64,000 nt of DNA, taken from the NCBI RefSeq assembly GCF_963678635.1, contig NC_087062.1, positions 90,371,845 through 90,435,844 of the forward strand, given 5' to 3'. The notes below the pieces were generated by a model. That model saw nothing but the letters and a program-made list of their open reading frames with translations, did not search any database and was not told the DNA's origin. The DNA is from Symsagittifera roscoffensis. Lineage: Eukaryota; Xenacoelomorpha; Acoela; Convolutidae. Shown piece after piece: positions 48,699-60,420 of the stretch. Made by a program: the position numbers and the translations under genes. Positions within the stretch are counted from its first letter, which is position 1, and each line of letters opens with the position of its first letter.

Positions 48699-51600
48699 GT
48701 ATTTTGTTTTGTAATTTGAAAACACAGTCAAAACAAGGACACCTATTGTTGTATTTCACGAATAAAGGGAAATGTTTTTTGTTCTCAGGTTGGAACCACT
48801 ATAGTATCCACAGTTATGGATTTTGACAAGTCGTCGATCGAAGTTTTCAGAGACAGCGTAAGTTTTGTGATATGAATTTTAGTTTCCCTCTTGACTATCA
48901 TGCACAAAGTTGTACTGAACTAATCTTAGGATCCTAGTTGTTTGATTGAGTTTGAGTACACGAATTAAGAAAAACCTGACCCCCTGAAATGACGTCTGTA
49001 GAGGTGAACCACTGTTATCTGTCGGTGTATGCGTTACCGGTTTTGTTACCACATCACGGAATTTTCTTTTGCTGTAAACAATCTATCTATAATTATATAT
49101 TTAAATGCGGGATTCACGAGCTCGCCATGTTATAAGCTTTTTTAACGTATTGTTTTTGCATGTTCAACGAAAGAATTGTTTCACGTTAAAGCTATATCGT
49201 ATATTGCAATGGTTAAGAATGTTATTTCTGTACCCGTGTCAGTTTTTTTTGGCGTTCCATTATGAGGAAATGCGGTTTCTATGACTTCTGAAACGCAAGT
49301 AAAGGAAAGCGAAATAAAGGAAATAGAAACGGGAAAGAAGATCCAACTCCTTGTCGAATGAATAAACGCCATCCACTTGACATAAGTATCCAGAACTTGA
49401 TAAAAAAGACATTAACTGAAACGAAAATAAAAAATAGCAATAACGCTTTTCTGTTCACTGAGGCTGTTTGACTGCGCCACTGCATAGCCTATCAACAGTT
49501 AATTCAATGGATTTTTAACAGGTTCTTTGATTGGCGCGTGCCTATGACGCTATAAAAACCCATTGAGAGGGGGTAGGCCCCCCTCGGAACATTTTTACTT
49601 TTTAATTTTTTTGAATGTTAGTCAGTTCCTCTCAGTTTTTTGCGAGCGACCCTAGAAATAAACGGCAGCTTGTTTATGATGTTTTGCGATGGTTTTATTG
49701 TTGAGATGGGTTTTCGTCATTTTTGACCTTTTCCCTTAGACCACAAAAATTGATTTTTTTCAATTGTCTATCATTCAGTAACTTTTTTGCTTTGGTCAAA
49801 AGGACAATTCTAGTAGTGCCTCAGAGATGTTTTATTATGATGCTTTAAACCGTTTGGTAATATAATTATTTGTTTGAAAAAAATTCAAATTTTCACTTTT
49901 AAAGGCTGTCATCTAGTTCGAAAGTTGAAAAATTTTATAAATTGAAAATAATGGAGTTTGACAACAAAGCAGCTCACCCGTTGGGTTATACGGAGGTCCT
50001 TATAGCGAAAAAGCTTTTAAAAAAATTTGTATATAAGTTTTTTTCTTTTTTTTGTGATTTAACCAAAAGCTATAGGAAAAAGTAGAAATTTGAGTTTAGA
50101 TAGGTCCTACATTCACTTTCATGGTTTGGGACATACATAGCAATACGGAAGGTCTAAATTACCAAATTTTAAGGTAAACAGTCGCCAACATACATGACAC
50201 GTTGTAAAATTTAAAAAAATAGCCGCATTATTACAAAAAAAATTCAAAAAATTACTTCATTTTTAAATTTCAACTGATAAATTTGTAGGATGCTCTGTAG
50301 GCCTCTTAGGGGCCAGTAGAGGAGCATCCAAGTCGGAAAACTTAAAAAATAAAATTAAAAAAACTTTCAGTTGCTCAGGTATCTTGTCCAGTTTTGTCTG
50401 AGCATTATAATTGCGCCCAAAGGCACTTAGCATAGCGGTAAGGCGTTCACTTTGAAACCGTCAGATCGTGTATTCGATTCCATGCCATGGCAATGACAGT
50501 GTGCGAGGACTAGCGAGCTCTCACTTGACCTCTAGCTTCAGGTCTACCACAGCCTGAACAATTTCGGCTGCAATAGTGGTACCACGTGAAAGTTTTAGAC
50601 GCAAAAAGCGGCCTTGTCGCAAAAAAAGAGCTTCGCTCAACAAAATAGCACAGTCTAGAATGTGGAGAGATAATACAAATGGATCATCCTCGACAGGACT
50701 ATTAAAGCCTGCTGATAGCTCCTCTGCGATTCACAGGAACCACATTATATAATTGTCTTGCGAAAGCATCTTCAGCTGCCCTGCGCATCCAGTCAATTTC
50801 GCCGGGTTGTGTGCTTATTGTTACTGAATAAACGCAGAAAAAAAAACACTCAAGGTAGGAAGTGTGGGGCGCTTACCTTAAGGTGCTATGTGAACAGACC
50901 TTCAGCTCTTGGAAGACACTTTGTACCAAACAATTGATGTTGGCTTCTGACAAAACACTAATCCAACTGGCTATCTTTTTCGCAAGCTCGTAGTAGACGG
51001 AACCAGGCATGGAAATGATCGCACGCAAAGGAGTGTTCTTCTGAACCTTCGCATTTCCGAAAAACGGAGCTCGTTGTGAACCACAATACGTACTTCGATG
51101 TTCTGCTTTTCACTGATGAAATTCTGTTGACGCAGATCAGTCAGTATGTTCTGGAGTTTATTTTCTTCAGCCAGATATTCTTCAGTCGCTGAATTTGGGG
51201 GCTTTCCGAAAGTTGAGGTAGCTTCTGATTGTAAGTGTTGGTTTTCATCAGGTATAAACCAGTGTCTTTGTCATATGGCACGGCGAGGAAATCATTGTCA
51301 ATCAGCTATTTTCTCACTTTGCCTGCTTTCTTATCAGTAATTTGTTTCTTACGAGCAGAAACGTTACCTACAATGAGCGAATGCACTTTGTTAATAGTAT
51401 CGTTCTCAGCATTGCAGTTGTGGTATCGCTCGGGAACAAGGTCCGTTTTAGCCAGAAAACTTTCCTCGTCAAACTTAGTACAACAGGGGTGTTTCGGACC
51501 AAACCGAAGAATTTGCTCCTCAATGACAGGCACATCAATGTCATCCGAAGCCGCGAGATATCCTTTCATATTGGGAAACGGCTTGCCTTTTTGAGCGCTG

Positions 51601-54600
51601 AGGTTTTCCAGTTTCAGAACACGTTTCTCTTGATCAGCTCTCGATTTGACATGAAACCAGAGATGGCAATAGTTTCTCCGGAATATTTTCTTTCAGTTCA
51701 CTTCTAGCAGTGTCTAACTTGGACTGTAAATTGTAACGACTCAGAGTGGTTGTCCGTTTTTCCCACTCACCACTTGTGTATTGAAACGCCCATTTTCTGG
51801 CACTCTGAACTTCAAAAACTTTGGAATCAGTTTGTCGGCGTAAAGTTTCTCGAAAAACTAGTGGCGTAAATTACTTGATTTTGTAAAAAAAAATTTCTCG
51901 TAAGGGTAAAAATTTCGAGGTGCCACCCCTCTGAGATGCTAGCCTCAGGAATTGTTTGGCCTTCTGGCGAAATGGCACATCGGCTTAAGGGTTGTTTACC
52001 TTTATTCTTTTCGGCCTAGCTGCCACTCGATACATGTTTGGTTATACTTAAACGCCGGGGTCTTTCTTGTAATTTCCTGCGAACCGCAAATGTAATCACT
52101 TTCATATCATTATTTTTGCAATAAGCAATGGTATTGCAATCGGGCAGTAGGCTTTTTCCCCTCATAAACAACTTTGTCCACGGGATTTTCACTTCTAGAA
52201 GACCTTTCATCTGACAAGCTCAACTTCTTAAAAATTCAAACAAAAGTATTATCCCTTAGCTAGTAATTAGTTCAAGCCCTTTTCAAGCTGTACTTATCTT
52301 TTCAAAAAAAAAGTCTCATCTTGGGTTCTTGGTTTTCGTCCTAGTTTCTGTCGGTTCATTTTCCGTTTTTTTCTAAACGCCATTTTTTCATCTGTAGGGT
52401 TTTTACTGGTTTATTTTTTAAAGCATGGGTTTTGCTCCAACTTAAACAACAGTTTTAACTATAACTGAAACTTCATAAATTTGTCATTTTATCTTGTCTG
52501 ATTTTTTTTCTTTTTTTTCCAATTTTTTGCTCAAATCTTTAAACAGTTTCAGTTTATGTCATATCGACTTCGTCAAATTATTTTGTATAATTTTGAGGGC
52601 AAAATATATCCGTTTGGGATTATGTGTTAAGTTTGAATGGGTCTTAAAAACTTTAAATTTTTTGTGACAACAGTTTTGTTTTCGGCTGAACAGGTTTCGA
52701 CCCAAAGTTTGTCGCTTTTGTTGCCGCTCCGTAATTGATTTCCTAAGGGGTGCTTTTGAACGTCATCTGATACAAATATGAAGTTTTTGTAGCTGTAATT
52801 TTTCATTTTTTGTCAGGTTTTTTTTTTTCAATTAATTTTTCAGATTTTTTGTACTTGCCTTTTTTTTCATTCACTATTTTGTAGCGCAATGTGTATTTTG
52901 CATCGCAATTGTTGCGAAGCTCCGCTTTGCCTTTGCGTTAGTTTTCTTACGAACTCGAAAAGTAGCATCTTCAACTAGTGCTTTCGAATTCGTATGTTAT
53001 GCGTTCGAATATCGGTGGGAATGGAGTTTTTCAGCTGATTTTATATGCCACATTTTCTAATATATCACCGAGTTAACTTGGTCAGTAAAGCGGAAAAGGC
53101 AAGCTAATTTTTTCACGACACGTGGATAACGTTTCAATTATTCATCGCAGCTGGAATCACGACTGAAAGGGCTTCAAAATGATATATCACTCAAAATTTT
53201 CGAACATCTACTAATACTATAGTTATTTGTGGTTCTTGGATTTGCGCGGAGAAGTTTACGTGAATCGAAGGCACCTCCCAAATCAGTGATCAAAACCATA
53301 AGTGGTAACACCAAACTTATATCACAATGGTAAAGTGTTTGATATTACAATGCTGAAAACAAAATGGTAGGGGTCAATATTGTGCTTTTTGTTGCAGGTT
53401 ACTGAAGTGAAAGACAATATTGATAGCTTGAAGAGTCAGATCAGAGAGCTGAAAGGATTACAGGCACATTTCATCAACTCTCCCAATCTGCATTTCGGCG
53501 GACAGACGAGAGAAAGCGAATTGATAGAAATGAAGTGTGATGAAATCAAACAAGTTTCCAATGCAATAAAAGCGTCCATACGACGTAAGAAGCCACAAAA
53601 ATTTCAATGATTGTAGGTTTTTTGTTAATTCTCAGAATGGATAAAAAATTAGCTTTTATTTTGTTTTGATTCGAGTCAGGGGCGGATCTAGGATTTTCTC
53701 GAGGAGGAGCGGATTTAAAAAAAAAAATTATGAAGATTATTTTGACCTTTTTTTGGGCCGACCAAATTGATTTTCTGAGCTCTCCCAACTCACTAAAGAC
53801 CCCTTATTTTATCGATTGATCCAGCTTTCTCAATTATGGTTAATTTTTAGCAAAAAAGTACCAATATTAACTTGTCCTAAAAATTCACAGAGCTTTAAGG
53901 GCATCTTTTTTCTTAGAAGTTCGAAAGTTGAGATTGCGAAAGGAGATATATGCCAATGAGTCTAATTTAAATACTTGTTTAGTGAAAATTTTTTCAAGCT
54001 GAACAGATGTCGAACTGACATTGATATCAGGGAAGGAAAAGTAAAAAAATACCAATTACATAGAATTTGTTTTTTTTTAGTGCTTCAGAAAGAAATCGAA
54101 GATGCGAAGAGACGTGGGGAGGAGATGAACGGGACAGAAATGCGGGAGAGACGGACTCTGAGTCGCAGCATGACGAAACTGATGTTGGAGGTGACGAGTG
54201 ACTACTACGAGTCTCAGTTGCAATACAAGGAGAAAGTGAAGAGCAAGATCCAGAGACAGCTGGAGTTGGCAGACCAGGGCTTCACTGCAGAGGAGATTGA
54301 ACGCATGTATGAGGCCAACATGAATGTATACTCACAGGTTAGACAACTAAGAAATGTTACGTTGGAGTTTTGAAGGTTATGTTGGATTCCAAAGGCAGTT
54401 TTGTTCCAATTATGATTTAAAAAACTCCAGCAAAGAGAACAAAAACGGTGATTAAGTCATTTTAAGGACTTTATGGAAAAGGAGCGAGTGGAAAATACTG
54501 ATCTTAAAAAAGGGCAAGTGTTTTTGTTGACATAAAATTTTTCTGTTTCAGGTGGCCGAGAACCTCTACGTAAGTAGCTTCGAAATTGTATAAAAAAATT

Positions 54601-56997
54601 CAGAGCTTGAATAAACTAACATTCTATCCTAACTTTCAGCCAGTTTCCGAGCTAGCCCATTTGCTGCAAAACAATCTCTTTCTTTCTTGAGAGCCACCAA
54701 ATACTTGACCTGAAACTATTTGGAAACTCCGAAACTATCTGGATACTATCCTGAAACTATCTGGATAGCTGCCGATTCTGTGATCTTGTAAGTAAACTGC
54801 TAATCAGATTTTTTTGTTCCGACCATTGAAAATCGTGAGAAACTTTGTTTTCGGGTGTGTTTAGTTTATTTTTGTTTTCCAAGGAAAATTAGGTACCACA
54901 AATAATCATCGGACTGGATTGAGTGATAGATCATATGAAAGTCCTTACAGTCGAACCACATTTTAAAAAATTTCCTAGTGTCGAGAAAAAGCGGTTTGAA
55001 ATTTTTGATTTTTCGTCATATATCGAGAGAATAAAGCGAGCGAGCAGCAGTCGTATTTTAATTGCTTAAAAACTTGCAATTAGCTTAATTTGAAACGTAA
55101 CAAGGATAGCCTGTTGCTGTGCTAGTAGCATAGAATGTTCCAACAACAGTCTTAAAAAATACAAAGTGTTTTCTCAAATTGGTGTAATTTTTTTTCAGTC
55201 TTTGAAGAAAATTAACTAGAAAAACGAAACAAAAAAATTGTGAATTTTCAATTTTTTGCGGAAATTTTTTCGAATTTTCAAGTTTTTGATTCCCAAAATC
55301 GCTAAAAACTCCAAAAACTACCATTAGTTGAATAAAACCAAGTTTTCACTGCTTAAATTAAGCTTAAATAAGCTATTGCAATTAACTACCTGACTAATTA
55401 GCGCGAAATTAGACCAAAAATCAAAAATTTCAAAATGTTTTTTCTCGACAATTGAAAAATTTTTTGAATTTTTAAATGTCTTTCGAATTACGACTGAAAG
55501 GGTTTTAACATGATATATGACTCGACCCTGTAAAAAAAACAGTAAAAAAAAATTAAAACACCCGAATACAAAGTTCCTCCCCATTTTCAATGGTTGAAAC
55601 AAAAACTTAGTTTGCTTGAGTAATGTTTGTTCACTTTGAGTATTTAAGCGTCTTTTTGGGATCAAAATTTTCAAAAATTTTTTCACTATAAGTGTAAAGT
55701 ATACCTAATTTCCAGTTGTTTGTTCAGCTTCTTTTATCTACGACGCCGATAAAAAGACAATGATTTAAAAAAACTTGGTTGCTTTTTTAGACTATGGTCG
55801 GAACATTCTGTGCTAATTGCTTTATATATACTACTATTAAATTTATGAATTTGTAATTTGTTCTACAATGAATTGTAGTGTTTTCTGTGTATAGTAGATA
55901 TCATCTTTTCGAATAATGTCCTTGTATAAAGTTGTTGAGTTTCATAGCTTTTAGTTTTAAATAGTTTTGACGTTTCCTTTACAAAAAGAAAATCCGTTTA
56001 ATTTGTTCTGTTCCATTCCAGTTGTCTTAATACAGAACAAAAATTAGGATATGGATGTAAAATTTTATAAGGCACGTGAAGAACGTGAAACAAGAAAACA
56101 ATATCATTTTTTTTCTGAGGAATAGCGTTCTAGGTTTTGATACTGGTCAGGTGAGAAGAAGCTAAGCATCTGAGTTTGTTGATTTGGTGTTTTTTAGCTA
56201 TCGATGACTTTAGAAGAAGCACATGCAGCTAAGGGCAAAGCGGACGATAGGCACGAGGGAATGGAGAAACTTATGAAGGCGCTGAATGAGCTGTACGAGC
56301 TGTTTGCCGACCTCGCTCTCTGGGTGGAGGACCAGTCGGAACTCCTGGACAGTGTCGAGGTACACATCGAGAACTCGGTGGACTATGTTCGCAAGGCAAC
56401 CAAAGATACCAGACAAGCAGTACTGTATGCGAGAGCGGCCAGACGGGTTAGTACTCATAGTTTGAATTCTATCGAGAAGAAAGTCTACCTGTTACAGAGG
56501 CCATATTTATGCTGGTGTAGTGTCAGTTAATTGCTCACTTAACTGAACGTGACTAACGGGAACTGTTATCTCATTAATTCTTATTAAGGGTGTTATACCC
56601 TCATCCGTTAGGTGAGATATAATCTATGTCTAGTGAAGCTTATGCGCTAGATAAGGATGAGACGAGAAAGATAACAACTTAAATTCAACTCGCTATGTTT
56701 AAATCTGGCTGACACTGACCTCGAATCATTTGAGAGACAGTGCCTCATAGGAACTCTTCTAGTTTTTTTTACAACTGGAACGGTTAAGCATGTACAACGT
56801 CTGAACAAACTAAGGATTCTTATCTAGTGTGCGGGTTTGTTTTTAAAGCAAATCTATTTATTTTTAATCGGATGTTGAGCATTTTATGTTTTTTTTAGAA
56901 ACAAGTGATGATAGCCATTCTGGTAGCAGTTCTACTTGGAGGTGGAATAGCTTTTGCCCTCTACTATATGGAAAGCAAAGGAATCATCTCATTCTGA
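48531..56997 (+). CDS. plasma-membrane type syntaxin (Qa-SNARE), seven coding exons
   Basis: Coding exons 48,531-48,698, 48,789-48,857, 53,398-53,584, 54,081-54,337, 54,552-54,569, 56,198-56,446 and 56,899-56,997, all with GT-AG borders and consistent phases, total 348 residues. Syntaxins on the target membrane form the SNARE four-helix bundle with SNAP-25 and synaptobrevin and drive vesicle fusion. Visible parts are an N-peptide DRTEELR (residues 19-25) that in syntaxin-1 binds Munc18, a helical Habc region (about 70-225), a SNARE motif with the central Gln in EDQSE (exon 6), and a C-terminal membrane anchor (exon 7). Length is slightly above the usual ~290-330 because of an 18-residue extension before the N-peptide. 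The ATG at 48,531 is the first in frame after the acceptor at 48,522. Introns carry several repeats. Assignment to syntaxin-1, 2, 3 or 4 is not possible by eye. Confidence 0.9.
48789..48857 (+). CDS. syntaxin coding exon 2
   Basis: 23 codons between ttctcag and gtaagt, phase 0 at both ends. Encodes the start of the Habc domain up to VFRDS. The preceding intron is only 90 bp. Confidence 0.85.
50421..50492 (+). repeat. tRNA-derived SINE-like sequence in syntaxin intron 2
   Basis: The stretch has a box-A-like tagcatagcgg (50,428-50,438), an anticodon-loop-like ctttgaa (50,450-50,456) and a box-B-like gtattcgattcc (50,470-50,481) at tRNA-like spacing. The closest look is tRNA-Gln or tRNA-Ser. 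The cloverleaf is imperfect (for example the acceptor stem), so it is more likely a SINE head than a functional tRNA gene. Confidence 0.5.
50880..51860 (-). pseudogene. decayed Penelope-like RT in syntaxin intron 2, antisense
   Basis: On the minus strand the piece 51,306-51,569 reads EEQILRFGPKHPC, similar to the LSLGPKF stretch before the RT of Penelope-like elements. Further down at 51,290-51,220 the DKD-LYLMK stretch resembles their DKGN block. Near 51,055-50,960 a block FFGNAKVQKNTPLRAIIS corresponds to the YGLPKIHK...PLRPIVS motif, followed by YYELAK. Several stops and frame changes separate these pieces, and the catalytic YxDD part is not found. Family assignment is from motif order by eye. 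Confidence 0.5.
53398..53584 (+). CDS. syntaxin coding exon 3 (Habc)
   Basis: 187 bp between ttgcag and gtaaga, ending in phase 1. Encodes the Ha/Hb helices (VTEVKDNIDSLKSQIREL and following). It follows the longest intron (4.54 kb). Confidence 0.9.
54081..54337 (+). CDS. syntaxin coding exon 4 (Habc to linker)
   Basis: 257 bp between tttttag and gttaga. Encodes the Hc helix with YKEKVKSKIQRQLELA, a typical syntaxin signature, and the linker to NVYSQ. Confidence 0.9.
54552..54569 (+). CDS. syntaxin microexon 5 (18 bp)
   Basis: Six codons (VAENLY) between tttcag and gtaagtag. Phase 0 at both borders, so its inclusion keeps the frame and fills the expected spacing between the linker and the SNARE motif. 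Its small size would make it easy to miss by gene finders. Confidence 0.7.
54915..55530. repeat. fold-back (MITE-like) element in syntaxin intron 5
   Basis: The left arm (about 54,915-55,092) and the reverse complement of the right arm (about 55,350-55,530) share ordered blocks: agtc near the outer end, gtcgagaaaaa, ttgaaatttttgattttt and agcttaattt near the inner end. The similarity is imperfect. A further piece like the outer end lies at 53,158-53,200. No reading frame is inside. It is probably a non-autonomous DNA element. Confidence 0.45.
56198..56446 (+). CDS. syntaxin coding exon 6 (SNARE motif)
   Basis: 83 codons between ttttttag and gttagt. Holds the SNARE helix including LYELFADLALWVEDQSELLD, where Gln of EDQSE is the zero-layer residue, and the run NSVDYV typical of Qa-SNAREs. 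Confidence 0.95.
56899..56997 (+). CDS. syntaxin coding exon 7 (membrane anchor, stop)
   Basis: 32 codons plus TGA after ttttttag. Encodes one hydrophobic helix of about 21 residues (VMIAILVAVLLGGGIAFALYY) followed by a short luminal/extracellular tail. Confidence 0.9.
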   Translation, partial: KQVMIAILVAVLLGGGIAFALYYMESKGIISF

Positions 56998-57949
56998 ATT
57001 TCTGTCGTCTTATTATGTAGTTACATTTTCAATTCAATTCAATTTTTGATAGATTACAGCTCATATGTAGTTTGTTCATATTTTTGGTAAATGATTTAAT
57101 TTCTTTGCAGTTTTTGGCTGCCTTTTAATTTGTTCAAAATTTAGAATGCAATTTAGTATCGTAAATTCTCCTTTTAAAAGGAAATTGAAAACAGTGCCTA
57201 AAAAGCGATCGAGTTTGAAGTTTAAGCGAATTATGGCTTTTGTTCTAGTTTTGGTGAAGTGAAGTTTCACGAAAGTTAATTTTCAGCAGTGAAAGTGAAA
57301 ACCCTCAAACTTTTTGGTGGCTGAGCGCATAAGTGGTTGTAGTTCGTAAATTGCAAGAACGAGAGGAAATGATTGGAAACTTTTGCTTTTCACTCAAACA
57401 AACGCTGATATTGTCCTAATTTAGTGCTCAGCAAATGTGCTGAAAATAAATATCTGTGTACTGCTCTTGTGTTTTTATAAACATGTTGTCTATCCGTTTT
57501 TTTGGTGGTTGACCGGGTGGCCGCGCTATCAGTGCCTCAGTGCCAAGTGTGATCTGTCAGCTCTATCAATACCATATCACTTTTATTTTGAGCCATTTTC
57601 ATAGGCTCTTGCATACTATATATATGCTGCAGTTTCTCTCCTGACTAGTGCATGCATATGGCGACTTTGCAAAATTACAATTATGGGAACTTATGGCGTC
57701 GATGCAAAATTTCAATTATGGGAACTTGGACGTAATTGTATTGTTCGTGTCTGAAATTTGTTACTGACAACAATCAACTTTCGTTCGAGCTTTTTTAAAT
57801 GCAAATCAACTTTTCACATGCCGCAATTTTCAAATTCTGCAATTTTTACAAGCCGGAATTGTATAATTAATGAATTTCAAAAATGTTTTATTATATTAAG
57901 ATTAACGTTTTATAAATCAATTGTGATAAATATTTTGTTGTGTAATGGG
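56998..57949 (+). other. syntaxin 3' UTR and intergenic sequence
   Basis: No gene seen. Contains the candidate poly(A) signal at 57,445 and a short direct duplication of about 33 bp near 57,663-57,728 (gcaaaatt-caattatgggaactt twice). Confidence 0.6.
57445..57450 (+). terminator. candidate poly(A) signal of syntaxin
   Basis: AATAAA about 450 bp after the stop codon, followed within 30 bp by a GT/T-rich stretch (tctgtgtactgctcttgtgttttt), the normal arrangement for 3'-end cleavage. Confidence 0.5.
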
Positions 57950-57954
57950 ATCAT

Positions 57955-58393
57955 TATAATATACCGTATCTGGCGGATGGATAATACGGATATATTGTCT
58001 TTTAGTGTAATGCGAGCTGTTCAATTGGTAATTTTATTTAGCGCTACTGGCTATCAATTGTATTTAGATTGGATTCATTATTTTAGATATGTCTCGAGCG
58101 GTTAAGACCTATCTTGCTTTAAAGGATGCTGGTTCCGATTCCTAGCTTCTGATATCTCGCAAGCCGATTGGCGCAAATAAGAGCATGATTGGAATATTTT
58201 ATTCAGTTGATTTGTCTCCAATTGATTTCTAGCTCGATATACGATTCCAATGATTGGTATTAATTACCATCAATGTTTACATAGTTAAATAAATATATGA
58301 TGCAGCTCTATTTTTTATCATCAAGGTGAATTATGTAATCTATTCGGTTCAAATGATTAATTAGATTGAATGACATCATGAAGGGATGTCACA
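57955..58393 (-). repeat. 3' LTR of element C
   Basis: 439 bp, very similar to 62,291-62,716. Length differences come from an 11-bp indel and a T-run. On the minus strand it starts TGTGACATCC. Confidence 0.85.
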
Positions 58394-59430
58394 CAACCTC
58401 ACAAGAAGAAGTCTTCCCGGGTGGTTGAAGTGTTTCATCAGATACATTTACAATAATTCACATAATAATTTAAGACTGCTTTTGATTAAAAAAAATATAC
58501 GTTTATGAATAAGATATGTATCTATCGAAGGATATATCACAATAATCACAAAAATTTAGAAGATCTCATAGTACTAGGAGCACAGGTTATTACTTCAATT
58601 TATGAAATGAGAGGAAACAAAATTCAATTTGAAGAGAAGATAATTGTTAAGCCACCTTGAGTCTGGGTTTCGGAGTTAAAGTGATATATGATAAGGATAG
58701 ATTAATGATATCATGATGTATTCAGTTGTCAGCTGTAACTAAATTTGCACGGCAAGTACTGTCGCGTGGAGTAGCTAACTACTTTGGTCGTCGTTTCATT
58801 TCACATTTTGGTATCGCTGTCTTCGTTCGTTCGTTGCATGACATTCGTGTTGCTCTGTCGATGCTGAGGTCGGTGTTTGAGTTAAGATGAGGCTGTTAAG
58901 TTCTTCTCGTATCCTCAATAATTGCGAATGTGTTTTCAACAACTTAACAATGATTTGTTTTATTGAAATATTTACTTTGTTTTTGAAGCTTTTCAACTAG
59001 AAACGCAATTTGTACTCTGTTATACATGCTTATAATTTGATGCTTCGTCTTCTACTCGTTTTTTTGTTTTTGTTCCCTCAGAAGTCTTTTTGTCTTCTTC
59101 GTATGGGTGTTTTGTGCCTTTGTTGGCCTTACTCCCTGAATGAAGATGATCGACTTTTTTATTTGAAAAAGTCAAAATTACACGTTTCAACGATGTTTTT
59201 GCATTGGTCGCGATCATCGTATTTTGTGCATTGTCTGGCTTTTTGTGTTTTCAATTCGTTTCTTCTACTGTAGCTGCACTTCACTCCTATAGGCTTTTAA
59301 GGCAATTTGCTGGTTCGCCTGAGCAAAATTTGGCGTCAGTTAGAATTAAAATTGATGAGTTTAAGTTTTTCATCAAATTTGTTGATATTTATGATGTTCT
59401 AATTAGCTTTTAAAGTTCGCGTGTTGCTTT
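58394..59430 (-). other. element C interior without recognisable pol
   Basis: About 1 kb between the protease frame and the 3' LTR. Short minus-strand frames (58,796-58,996, 59,020-59,217) are Lys/Thr/Ser-rich without motifs. No RT or integrase block is visible on either strand. Confidence 0.6.
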
Positions 59431-60420
59431 TCAGCATTGCTTGTAACCTTTCAGGGTTGTCCTAACAATTCCGTTGGATCTTTGCTGGCACATTTGAGGG
59501 TTTTCTTTCCGCATTTCTGCATCAATTGCTATGAGATTTTCGGCTTTTAGGGTCAGAATTGAAAATTTTCCAATTTCAGTTTTGAAAGGCAATATCACGT
59601 GGTGATCAGTGATGTTAAATGCAGTGATGTACAGCAGGTTATTTTTCAGAACTTCACTAATTGAGGAAGTGAATGCAATTTCGCAATTTTCTTCAAATTC
59701 TTTCGATGGGATTACGATTCCGGTTGTTTTTGCCATGTCCTGGCATGCGTCCTTTAAATGACATTCTACAAGAATTGTTTGATGCGGAGCTATTGTTTGA
59801 CGTTTTGTTAGAGTCAGAGGGAATTTTTTCACTCGATTAATTCTTCTATGTTCGTTTGGAGGTTTTATCTCGTTAATTTGCAGAGTCAGGTCTGGGAAAT
59901 GAAGTAAATTATACTTGGCACAGATATGAATGTGGTGTTTTTTGTAGAACGGATTTCCTAGAATTATTGAGTTGGCCGCGTGTAGAACGAGAAAAGATTC
60001 TACAAATGTCATATCTGCCAATCTAAATTCTATTGTTACTTCTGTTTCAATTGGCACGAGTTGTCCTCCTGCCATTCGTACTCTCTTAAGTTTCGATTCA
60101 CTTATTTTAAGAGGGCGGTATAGAGATTTTTCATCTTTTAAGTCGTCGAATGTCTGTTTTGAAATGACATTTGCGCAGGCTCCTGTATCAACCAGGGTTC
60201 TTCTTTGTAATCCCGATGAGAATCGTAATTTTGTGTACGTCAAAACTGTTCCTTCCGCTGGAATTATTGCGTAAAGGTTGATTATCTCATCGGGTTGAAT
60301 TGATTGTTTTGATGATTGAGATGATTTGGGGGGCTGACTCGGTGGCTTTATTAGTTTTTTGGCTCGTTTGGAAACATGAGCGTTGCATCTTGTCCTTGTG
60401 GTTTTTGTCTCCACCAGCAT
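59431..60420 (-). CDS. element C retropepsin-like protease
   Basis: 329 codons. The active-site motif RRTLVDTGACANVIS is near residue 70-85 (DTG), with the C-terminal motif ILGNPFY near 150. Retropepsins cleave the gag polyprotein in the particle. The remaining ~180 residues resemble the protease-to-RT linker of Ty3/gypsy elements, but the frame stops before any RT. The first ~45 residues are a basic linker. It overlaps the zinc-knuckle frame by 70 bp, so expression would need a frame change. Confidence 0.75.
   Translation of the reverse strand: MLVETKTTRTRCNAHVSKRAKKLIKPPSQPPKSSQSSKQSIQPDEIINLYAIIPAEGTVLTYTKLRFSSGLQRRTLVDTGACANVISKQTFDDLKDEKSLYRPLKISESKLKRVRMAGGQLVPIETEVTIEFRLADMTFVESFLVLHAANSIILGNPFYKKHHIHICAKYNLLHFPDLTLQINEIKPPNEHRRINRVKKFPLTLTKRQTIAPHQTILVECHLKDACQDMAKTTGIVIPSKEFEENCEIAFTSSISEVLKNNLLYITAFNITDHHVILPFKTEIGKFSILTLKAENLIAIDAEMRKENPQMCQQRSNGIVRTTLKGYKQC

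Noticed and set aside
54640-54690. Possible extra or alternative syntaxin exon after ctttcag at 54,640
   Set aside because: It reads into a stop after 16 codons and is not needed, because exon 5 joins exon 6 in phase. At most a minor alternative end.
59010-59273. Plus-strand frame of 87 codons with hydrophobic segments inside element C
   Set aside because: Opposite in orientation to the element, Phe/Leu-rich because of T-richness, no homologue recognised.
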